Assembly (NCBI GenBank): GCA_964500415.1
Contig: CAZCOB010000004.1
Coordinates: 23,652 to 87,651 of the forward strand
Length of the DNA stretch: 64,000 bases
Direction: 5' to 3'
From: JAFGPF01 sp964500415
GTDB taxonomy: Bacteria > Chloroflexota > Dehalococcoidia > Dehalococcoidales > RBG-16-60-22
Below the pieces are notes generated by a model, which searched no databases, was not told the origin of the DNA, and saw only the letters and a list, made by a program, of their open reading frames with translations. Positions 46,101 to 52,275 of the stretch are shown piece by piece (within the stretch, counting starts at the first letter, position 1; each line of letters begins with the position of its first letter). The position numbers and the translations under genes are program-made.

Positions 46101-46877
46101 ATGTTGCTTAAAGGCAGGGTCGCTATTATTACCGGCGGGGCCAGAGGAATGGGGAGAGCCATCGCCCTCCGCTTCGCCAAAGAGGGCTGCTCCTCGGTTA
46201 TCGCCGATGTTCTCGATAAAGACGGCGAAAGAACAGTAGCCGATGTTAAAAAAGCCGGCAGGGACGCCATCTACGTGCACTGCGACGTCACCAAAAGCGC
46301 TTCGGTGAAGGACATGGTGGCCAAGGCGGTGGCTGAATTCAAGAAAGTGGACATCATGGTGAACTGCGCCGGTATCGGCAAGCCACCGAGTTTGATTAAC
46401 GATATATCCGAGGAAGAGTACGACCAGGTCGTGGGCGTAAACATGAAGGGCATCTTCTTGTGCCTTCAGGCAATCGCCCCCCACATGAAGGAAAACAATT
46501 ACGGTAAAATTATCAACATAGCCTCCCTGGCCGGTATCTCCCCCAGCCCTTTCGCCATTCACTATGCGGCGGCCAAAGCCGCCGCCAAACACCTCTCTGA
46601 TTGCTTCGCCCTGGAAATGGCCAAATATAACGTCACCGTTAATGCTATCCTGCCGGGGATGATTCGTACGGACATGACCAGGGATTTCGCGCCGCCCATG
46701 ATTAAAGACCTGGACGCCTTTATGGGCGAGATGGCCAAGGGCATACCCCTGGGGAGAGAGGGCACCACCGATGATATCTCATCGGCAGCCCTGTTCCTGG
46801 CCTCCGACGAGTCTTCCTATATCACCGGCGATAGCATACGCGTTGGCGGCGGCATGCCGAATCGCGCGGCACCATGA
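46101..46877 (+). CDS. Short-chain dehydrogenase/reductase
   Basis: The 258-residue SDR has AIITGGARGMGRAIALRF, NCAGIGKPP, a NIASLAGI segment with the catalytic Ser, and YAAAKAAAKH with Tyr-X3-Lys, then LPGMIRTDMTRDF. AAAGGAG lies upstream of its ATG. It ends the plus-strand catabolic operon and would be the third SDR of the island. Its substrate is unknown. Confidence 0.88.
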   Translation: MLLKGRVAIITGGARGMGRAIALRFAKEGCSSVIADVLDKDGERTVADVKKAGRDAIYVHCDVTKSASVKDMVAKAVAEFKKVDIMVNCAGIGKPPSLINDISEEEYDQVVGVNMKGIFLCLQAIAPHMKENNYGKIINIASLAGISPSPFAIHYAAAKAAAKHLSDCFALEMAKYNVTVNAILPGMIRTDMTRDFAPPMIKDLDAFMGEMAKGIPLGREGTTDDISSAALFLASDESSYITGDSIRVGGGMPNRAAP

Positions 46878-47057
46878 AGTGAAGTCACCATTTGGATTAG
46901 GAAAAACAGAGAAGGGGGAACCCTCTATTCAGGGGAGTGTCTCCTTTCTTTCCTTATCCTAGAATGTCCCCCTGAGCCCGGGGTCGAGGGTGTTTCTAGG
47001 TCGTCTTCTACCAGGTAAATGAATAATGTACACCACACTTAACCAATGTTGTTCTCA

Positions 47058-47240
47058 TCACCTTTTCATTACCTGCATCCTCTCACCCAATATGCCTGCG
47101 ATGTTACTTGAGATACGACCGGTGCTCGCAATGATTTCGGCAATAATCCCCTCGGCTTTCGACTGAAGGCGGCCCTCCGGGCCTACGATACTTAGAGCTG
47201 CAGGTAAGTTGTACTTCTGTTCCTGTTTACGTATATACAA
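47058..47240 (-). pseudogene. Remnant of an IclR-type regulator (3' end only)
   Basis: A 60-codon frame encodes LPAALSIVGPEGRL followed by an amphipathic helix ending SSNIAGILG, which matches the last 45 or so residues of the effector-binding domain of IclR regulators (where ALSVSGP and a terminal helix are typical). No DNA-binding domain or further IclR sequence is found upstream; the DNA there becomes AT-rich noncoding. It looks like a deletion relic of a regulator that once sat by the catabolic operon. A short functional protein is less likely. Confidence 0.5.
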
Positions 47241-47276
47241 AATTTTCCGATTTTAAATATACAGTCCAATTGCCGA

Positions 47277-47305
47277 TTGACATTTCTTTTTTATAAATTT
47301 ATATT
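47277..47305 (+). promoter_or_regulatory. Consensus promoter upstream of the 47338 frame
   Basis: A perfect -35 TTGACA (47277-47282) and a -10 TATATT (47300-47305) are spaced by 17 bases. The GTG at 47338 lies 33 bases on, after an AGGGAGG ribosome site. The promoter looks intact even though the gene it drives seems broken. Confidence 0.6.
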
Positions 47306-47337
47306 GAATTAATTTTAATCAGGGAGGCTAAGAAATA

Positions 47338-47770
47338 GTGTCCGAAGGTAAATATGGTAAATACGTCATCAAGGCGCCGACGCTGAAAGGGGACTTCCCG
47401 CCGCTGGCGCAGAGAATGGTCTACGATGGGCTGACCGGCGGCGGTAGTGGTAATGTCGGCATCAGATATTCGTACTTCTACGGTCCTCACTTCCAATTCG
47501 AGGTGCCCCATAAGTACGATTATGACCAATTCCTTTGTTTCCTGGGCACCCCGGAGGACGTCAGGGTCTTCGATGCTGGGGAAGATATTTAAAGAAGAGG
47601 CCCCGTTTTCTTCGTTGCACGAATTATCCGGAGATGAACTAGAAGAAAAATACAAGCATAATGCAGCCAAGATTCTAGCCAAGGATAAAATCGAAGGTTC
47701 GGTAAAGGCCTTTACAGACCTGGAGAAACTGGAAAACGTCTCCGAGCTTATGTATCAGGTCACTTTATAA
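47338..47770 (+). pseudogene. Conserved-looking short gene with an apparent frameshift
   Basis: From a GTG at 47338 with a good AGGGAGG site the first frame gives 84 residues (SEGKYGKYVIKAP, YDGLTGGGSGNVG, YFYGPHFQFEVPH) and stops at 47592. The next frame then stays open to 47770 with LHELSGDELEEKYKHNAAKIL. The frames meet near 47565-47590. An indel in that stretch would join them into a protein of about 144 residues. I do not recognise the family. Either it is one broken gene, or two unrelated gene pieces joined by a deletion. The nearby IclR remnant shows the region is decaying. Confidence 0.4.
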
Positions 47771-47951
47771 AATCGGTAATATTGAAATGTTTTGCTGCCT
47801 CCAGTAGCAAATTAGCCGGTTTTAAACCGCCACTCTATAACATGTTTAAGTCGCTCATACACACATCTGATACCAGGAGTAATCATCTTAAGTTCCGGAG
47901 TGAAATAAAAAGAAACAGGCTCCAGAACTGTTCAGGAGCCCGATTATGCTT

Positions 47952-48301
47952 TGGTGGAGACGGGGGAGAGTCGAACTCCCCGTCCAGAAGAAGCTGTCCA
48001 AGATATCCTACAGGTTTAGTCAGCTCTTTAGTCTCACCCGGCTCACCTCAACTGACCGAGTTAAGCCAGGCCAGCCGATAAATCTTTCATCGCCCTTACC
48101 GGCATGGGGGCGACGGCACCCCGGCTTTTCGGCACCCAATCCCAACCCGTCGGGGTGGGGTCAGGTTGGATGGCAGCCTAATTGTTTAGGCTGCAACCAT
48201 TACTGGTTCGGCGTTTGTTCTTTGCCACCTGTTTAATGAGATAGTGGCACCTCAACCTGCAATCCTGCAACTCACTTCCCCTGTCGAAACCACGCGTCCC
48301 C
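47952..48301 (-). ncRNA. ssrA: tmRNA
   Basis: The 350-base RNA has its 5' end GGGGACG and 3' end CGTCTCC-ACCA pairing as a tRNA-like acceptor stem, with a T-arm GGTTCGA-type loop near the 3' end (47960-47985) and the CCA encoded. The GGTTTCGACAGGGG box near the 5' end is typical. The tag frame ends with codons for AEPVMVAA and stop TAA at 48186-48188. That stop lies in a GCCTAA/TTAGGC hairpin, as in other tmRNAs. The resume codon cannot be fixed from sequence. It is 37 bases downstream of smpB on the same strand. Confidence 0.95.
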
Positions 48302-48338
48302 ATCCTATGGAGGGCTTTAACCTCTCCTCTATACTATT

Positions 48339-48788
48339 CTAACGCATTTTGGTCGTCCTGGCTAGCTCTCTATCCACCTCACGTCGACTTATAGAGTCGC
48401 GTTTATCGTATAATTTCTTACCTTTAGCCAGGGCTATTTCCACCTTGGCGATACTGCCCTTGAGGTATAATCTGGTAACTACCAGGGTCAGCCCTTTTTC
48501 CGCCACTCTGCTGCTGAGGTTATCAATTTCTTTACGATGCAGCAGCAGTTTTCTGTGGCGGGTGGGCTCATGGCTCATGTAGCTGCTGGCCTCATAGCGC
48601 GCGATATGGGCATTAAAAAGCCACAGCTCGTTATTTTGCGGTCTTACATAGGCATCGCCAAGACTTACCCTGCCGCTCCGTACCGATTTTATTTCCGAAC
48701 CGTTAAGGGCAATCCCTGCCTCGAGCTTCTCGCCTACATAATAGTTATGATAAACCTTCCGATTAGTTGCTATAATTTTGATAACCAC
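48339..48788 (-). CDS. smpB: SsrA-binding protein SmpB
   Basis: The 149-residue protein binds tmRNA and brings it to stalled ribosomes. It has IIATNRKVYHNYYVGEKLEAGIALNGSEIKS, cut here in signature terms to NRKVYHNY and GSEIKSVR, then SLGDAYVRP and the basic C-terminal tail KLYDKRDSISRRE that is inserted in the mRNA channel. Length is normal. It starts at a GTG (48788) and is followed by ssrA, so both may be on one transcript. Confidence 0.96.
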   Translation of the reverse strand: MVIKIIATNRKVYHNYYVGEKLEAGIALNGSEIKSVRSGRVSLGDAYVRPQNNELWLFNAHIARYEASSYMSHEPTRHRKLLLHRKEIDNLSSRVAEKGLTLVVTRLYLKGSIAKVEIALAKGKKLYDKRDSISRREVDRELARTTKMR

Positions 48789-48920
48789 ACTGTAATTTTA
48801 CCACACTTCAAGAATTCAACCCAAGATACCTGATTTTTACAGGATATACTTTAATATCTATTTTGATATGGTGTGAACATTCTACTCAGCAAAATATAAA
48901 ATATAAAACACTGGTAACCA

Positions 48921-48934
48921 AGCGTGATACGCTC
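48921..48934. promoter_or_regulatory. Palindrome with a motif shared with the moxR upstream region
   Basis: AGCGTGATACGCT (48921-48933) is an inverted repeat with 4-base arms. The 12-mer CGTGATACGCTC (48923-48934) recurs with one change as CGTGATACACTC at 55188-55199, just upstream of the MoxR-type ATPase gene. It may be a binding site for a shared regulator. The match is short and could be chance. Confidence 0.35.
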
Positions 48935-48946
48935 AAATTCAACAGA

Positions 48947-48975
48947 TTGACTTTTTACTCAACAAAAAATATAGT
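48947..48975 (+). promoter_or_regulatory. Distal promoter copy of the transmembrane regulator gene
   Basis: -35 TTGACT (48947-48952) and -10 TATAGT (48970-48975), spacer 17. The 18-mer TTGACTTTTTACTCAACA is identical to that of the proximal promoter 73 bases further on. Confidence 0.5.
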
Positions 48976-48983
48976 TTGCTAAA

Positions 48984-49002
48984 ATATGCCAAAATAGCAT
49001 AT
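48984..49002. promoter_or_regulatory. Inverted repeat between the tandem promoters
   Basis: ATATGC (48984-48989) and GCATAT (48997-49002) flank a 7-base loop. Placed between two promoters of a gene for an XRE regulator, it is a candidate operator for autoregulation. Confidence 0.35.
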
Positions 49003-49019
49003 TATTATCCAAAAAGTGC

Positions 49020-49048
49020 TTGACTTTTTACTCAACATTGCTTATAAT
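49020..49048 (+). promoter_or_regulatory. Proximal promoter of the transmembrane regulator gene
   Basis: -35 TTGACT (49020-49025) and a perfect -10 TATAAT (49043-49048), spacer 17. Transcription would start near 49055. The gene follows with AGGAG (49079-49083) six bases before the ATG at 49090. Confidence 0.65.
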
Positions 49049-49089
49049 AATTGTACGGTATAATCTATTGACATTTTCAGGAGTCTATT

Positions 49090-51027
49090 ATGGATAATAA
49101 TCAAAAATTTGGAGATCAACTTAGAGAACTCAGGAAAAAAGCCGGCCTGACCCTCAGGGAGCTTGCCGAAAGGGTCAATGTTAATTTCACCTACCTCAGT
49201 AAGATAGAAAACAGCGCCCTGCCACCCCCCAGTGAGAAAGTCATACGCCGTCTCGCCGAAATTCTTGATTTTGATAAGGACGAACTGCTCGCCCTCGCGG
49301 GGATAATACCATCGGATATCGCCGAGATATTAAGAGACCGCAAGGCACGAGAAAGGCTACGCGCCGAGCAGGCCAAGAGGGCCAAGGCTACGGGGATAAA
49401 AATGCCGGCGCTGCCAAAGGTCTCATTACCGCTCAAAGGCTTGTACCGGCTGGCATTACCTGTTTTCCTGGTAATAGCCATCGCCCTCTCTATCTGGTAC
49501 GCCTCACCAACACAAGCACTTACTATAGATATTGTTGAGCCTTCAGACGGCTACCTGGGCAGCACCCATACATTCGACGTAACAGTAAGCATTCAAGGCT
49601 CTGAACATCTTCCATTACAGGGAATCAACATCCTTATATATAATGTAGATTCCCCCACTACCTATAAAGCCACCCTGGCAAATTTACCACTGGGAGATAG
49701 CAGCACCAGTGCCCACAATCCGTCAGAGAGCGGCAGCGGCACGGCAACCGTGGCCGCGAATGGCGACTCCGCCTGGGGATATACCGCGTCCGGCACAGGT
49801 TATGTCACCTGGGAATCCACCGGTTACAGCTTCAGCCCTTCGACAAGCGGTGGCTACGGCTACCAGGGTGGCACCGGCACCACGTCCATTACCTATACTA
49901 TTGTATGGACATCACCATCGGGCTGGCCGCCCGGCAGCTATAAGATTGATACCATACTTACCACCAGCACCCGGAGTCCAGACGGTGGTACAACCTTTAC
50001 CAAGACAAGCGATGCCTTTACACTGTCACGGGCTGCTGCGGAGGTCACTGGAGGAGGTGGCGGAGGCACAGTAACTTCGGAAGGTACCACCTACCTGTAT
50101 GGTTCGGTCTCCAGTACGGGCAAATTCTTACAGGATGTGACGGCTAATTCAGCCGATAATAAAGTCTCACTGGATATTGATCTGGGTGTCATCGGCAAGA
50201 CCAAGACGGGTAAGTCGTTAACGAAGATATCCATTGAGCCCATGACATCGCCTCCGGCACCACCGGCAGATACATCTGCTATCGGGCTCACCTACGACTT
50301 CGGCCCTGCCGGGGCTACCTTTGAGCCACCGATAGTCCTCACGTTCAAATACGACCCGGCGAGTTTACCTGCCGGAGTAGATGAGGCCGACCTTAAACTC
50401 GCATTCTACGATTCAGCAACAGGCGATTGGGTTCTTCTTGAAGGTATAACCGTTGATACGGTAAATAACACGATTAGCGGTAAGGTATTCCACTTCACAG
50501 CCTTTGCGGTGATAGCTTACTCAGAACCCGCTACCTTTACCGCCAGTGACCTCAGCATTGGTCCTTCAGTAATAGATGTCGGCGGTACTTCCATCATCAA
50601 GGTCACCATATCCAATACCGGAGACCTCTCCGGCACCTATGATACTATCCTCAAGATTGAGGATACGATGGTGGAAACCAAGACGGTCACCATAGCCGGC
50701 CACGCCAGTCAGGAAGTAAGCTTCACGGTTTCTCAGGATACATCTGGTGTCTATACCATCAATATCGACGGATTAACAGGCAAATTGACCGTCGAGGCCC
50801 CATCGGCCCCGGCACCTGAACCTGCACCGCCGGCACCGGCACCCGAACCAGAGCCGACACCGCCGGCACCGGCACCCGAACCAGAGCCGACACCACCGGC
50901 CCCGACGCCAGCCCCTACGCCGGCTCCTGAGGAAGGAATCAACTGGTGGCTCATCGGCGGCATCATCGCTGTAGTAATCATCATCGCCATAGTCGTCTGG
51001 ATGATGGTCTTCCGCCGCAGAGGTTAA
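49090..51027 (+). CDS. Membrane-anchored XRE-family regulator with an external sensor region
   Basis: The 645-residue protein joins parts not usually found together. Residues 8-65 form an XRE (HTH_3) DNA-binding domain (QLRELRKKAGLTLREL, YLSKIENS). A charged linker (80-115) and a membrane helix (118-137) follow. The external part has Ser/Thr/Gly-rich beta domains with WGYTASGTGY and YGSVSSTGKF, and a CARDB-like domain (about 485-570, VTISNTGDLSGTYD). A Pro-rich spacer (571-612) leads to a second helix (616-637) ending RRRG, so both ends face the cytoplasm. It may read an external signal at the cell surface and act on the surface-protein operon downstream. A strong terminator follows. Confidence 0.85.
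   Translation: MDNNQKFGDQLRELRKKAGLTLRELAERVNVNFTYLSKIENSALPPPSEKVIRRLAEILDFDKDELLALAGIIPSDIAEILRDRKARERLRAEQAKRAKATGIKMPALPKVSLPLKGLYRLALPVFLVIAIALSIWYASPTQALTIDIVEPSDGYLGSTHTFDVTVSIQGSEHLPLQGINILIYNVDSPTTYKATLANLPLGDSSTSAHNPSESGSGTATVAANGDSAWGYTASGTGYVTWESTGYSFSPSTSGGYGYQGGTGTTSITYTIVWTSPSGWPPGSYKIDTILTTSTRSPDGGTTFTKTSDAFTLSRAAAEVTGGGGGGTVTSEGTTYLYGSVSSTGKFLQDVTANSADNKVSLDIDLGVIGKTKTGKSLTKISIEPMTSPPAPPADTSAIGLTYDFGPAGATFEPPIVLTFKYDPASLPAGVDEADLKLAFYDSATGDWVLLEGITVDTVNNTISGKVFHFTAFAVIAYSEPATFTASDLSIGPSVIDVGGTSIIKVTISNTGDLSGTYDTILKIEDTMVETKTVTIAGHASQEVSFTVSQDTSGVYTINIDGLTGKLTVEAPSAPAPEPAPPAPAPEPEPTPPAPAPEPEPTPPAPTPAPTPAPEEGINWWLIGGIIAVVIIIAIVVWMMVFRRRG
50830..50895 (+). repeat. Two 33-base tandem repeats encoding the Pro-rich spacer
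   Basis: Units at 50830-50862 and 50863-50895 are almost identical and encode PAPAPEPEPTP. They form the spacer between the external domain and the second membrane helix of the regulator. Repeat-length change would alter how far the sensor stands off the membrane. Confidence 0.75.
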
Positions 51028-51057
51028 AAAAAGAATAATCCGATAGTGCCAGAATGA

Positions 51058-51094
51058 TTTTGCCCGGGCAGTTATTGCTCGGGCAAAATTTTTT
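51058..51094 (+). terminator. Rho-independent terminator after the regulator gene
   Basis: A 13-base stem (arms TTTTGCCCGGGCA and TGCTCGGGCAAAA, one G-T pair) with a 5-base loop at 51058-51088 is followed by a run of T to 51094. It lies 30 bases after the stop codon and separates the regulator from the next operon. Confidence 0.88.
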
Positions 51095-51128
51095 ATGAAA
51101 AATCATCAACTTCATTAGCCCTAACCGC

Positions 51129-51157
51129 TTGACAATTGCCACAGCATGTAATACATT
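51129..51157 (+). promoter_or_regulatory. Distal promoter copy of the membrane operon
   Basis: -35 TTGACA (51129-51134) and -10 TACATT (51152-51157), spacer 17. The block TTGACAATTGCCACA is repeated, with one change, 67 bases downstream. A 10-mer CATGTAATAC occurs at 51145-51154 and again at 51162-51171. Confidence 0.5.
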
Positions 51158-51195
51158 TTTTCATGTAATACCTGATGAAACGCAGGTAGTGGAAC

Positions 51196-51224
51196 TTGAC
51201 AATTGTCACAAATAGTATTACAAT
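51196..51224 (+). promoter_or_regulatory. Proximal promoter of the membrane operon, with a palindrome over the -35
   Basis: -35 TTGACA (51196-51201) and -10 TACAAT (51219-51224), spacer 17. A perfect 12-base palindrome TGACAATTGTCA (51197-51208) covers the -35 box, and GTATTAC (51215-51221) is the inverse of two upstream GTAATAC sites. A repressor bound here would block polymerase. Confidence 0.6.
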
Positions 51225-51262
51225 TATGCCAATTAGCATATCCGGGGGTGGGGGAAACGCAC

Positions 51263-52003
51263 TTGACAAACAAAAATACTTACACCTGGGCTGGTCTTGG
51301 CCTTTTAATTGCTGGTAGTATCATATCTCTACCAGCTTATTTTATTTTTAATTTAATCTGGTTAACCGCACTGGGCATTTCCATGCTTATCCTTTCATTC
51401 ATCCTGATAGCTCTGGGGAAGGCTGTACCCAAACTGCCGCCCGAGGTATGCAGCCTCCTGCTGGAAACCGGAATCGATAATATTGCCACGCTGATTGAAG
51501 AACTCGGTATCAAAACCAAGGCTATCTACCTACCATCTTCACTGACCTGTAAATACCCCCGGGCATTCATTCCCCTGCACTCCAACGGTTCGCTTCCCGA
51601 GATAACAAAGGCCTTACCACAACGACTCATCGCCAGATATGGCTCCAGCCCGGAGGATATCGGCCTTTTAATTACCACTATCGGGAGTACCGCCACCAAC
51701 ATGCTTGAATCAAAACCGGGAGCTGCACCAGATGAGCTTGAATCGGCGCTCACCTCGCTACTTACCGGAAGGCTCGGTGTAGCTGACAGCACCAGAGTCA
51801 CTTGTTTTAACAATCATATCCAGGTAGAAATATATAAGCCGCGTCTTGAAAATGGCACTTCCTGGTCGCACCAGTGTCTCGGCAGCCCACTGGCCACAGT
51901 AGTCGCTTCTATAGCCGCTGAAGCCTGGAACAAACCAATGACCGTCAGCCAGGAGACCCGAGAGAATGGGAAATACTTTGTCGAGCTTGAGGTGGGCAGG
52001 TGA
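51263..52003 (+). CDS. Membrane protein with a cytoplasmic or external alpha/beta domain, unknown family
   Basis: I set the start at the TTG at 51263 (LTNKNTYTWAG), about 32 bases after the predicted transcription start and after a G-rich ribosome site. A TTG at 51203 lies within the promoter; a GTG at 51248 is another option. The 246-residue protein has two adjacent membrane helices (about 8-30 and 35-57), then a domain of about 185 residues with SSPEDIGLLITTIGSTATNML and EIYKPRLENGTSW. No family is recognised. It is the first gene of the operon that ends in MoxR/DUF58, and its stop overlaps the next start (GTGA). Confidence 0.7.
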   Translation: MTNKNTYTWAGLGLLIAGSIISLPAYFIFNLIWLTALGISMLILSFILIALGKAVPKLPPEVCSLLLETGIDNIATLIEELGIKTKAIYLPSSLTCKYPRAFIPLHSNGSLPEITKALPQRLIARYGSSPEDIGLLITTIGSTATNMLESKPGAAPDELESALTSLLTGRLGVADSTRVTCFNNHIQVEIYKPRLENGTSWSHQCLGSPLATVVASIAAEAWNKPMTVSQETRENGKYFVELEVGR

Positions 52004-52251
52004 AACTATATAATCGCTATGTTTTAACCGTCGCCCTTATTTTATTACTGACCACCGTCATCCTGATTGCCATCGGGCAGAACTCTCTGGATGTTTATTT
52101 CACGGTATATGTTTTGGAAGCTCTGGCAATTACCGAACTCTATGCATACATCAATAATAAAGCGCGCCGCGGTCTGGTTTACGTGAGCACTATACTATTC
52201 GGGGGCTTTGCCGTTGCCCTGTGCCTTCAAATTGTCAGGATACTGGCATGA
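52000..52251 (+). CDS. Small membrane protein, unknown
   Basis: The 83-residue protein begins at a GTG that overlaps the upstream stop and has three hydrophobic segments (about 8-26, 33-50 and 60-80), with short loops and a YINNKARRG turn. No family is recognised. Size and position suggest an accessory subunit of the neighbouring membrane proteins. Translational coupling and regular membrane-segment spacing argue that it is real. Confidence 0.65.
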   Translation: MKLYNRYVLTVALILLLTTVILIAIGQNSLDVYFTVYVLEALAITELYAYINNKARRGLVYVSTILFGGFAVALCLQIVRILA

Positions 52252-52275
52252 ATCTCAATAAACGCCCGTCTCAAT

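Larger units (their letters stand above)
46878..47337. other. Gap with a weak hairpin, an IclR remnant and a promoter
   Basis: This 460-base stretch follows the SDR gene. An imperfect inverted repeat at 46894-46959 (arms GGATTAGGAAA and TTTCCTTATCC) may end the oxidase operon. The rest holds the short IclR-like fragment on the minus strand and, near its right end, the promoter of the next open frame. Confidence 0.45.
48789..49089. other. Divergent regulatory gap between smpB and the transmembrane regulator
   Basis: The 301-base gap is very AT-rich. On the plus strand it carries two promoter copies (48947-48975 and 49020-49048), an inverted repeat between them (48984-49002) and a short palindrome (48921-48933). 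A smpB promoter on the minus strand must also be here; TTGGGT and TAAAAT at about 18 bases spacing just upstream of smpB are a weak candidate. Confidence 0.5.

Noticed and set aside
47771..47951. Gap before the tmRNA examined for a tRNA or integrated element
   Set aside because: tmRNA genes are common integration sites, but no integrase, repeat of the tmRNA 3' end or tRNA was seen here.
50830..50895. Tandem repeats considered as a CRISPR or intergenic repeat
   Set aside because: Only two units, in frame in a gene and encoding a Pro-rich spacer.
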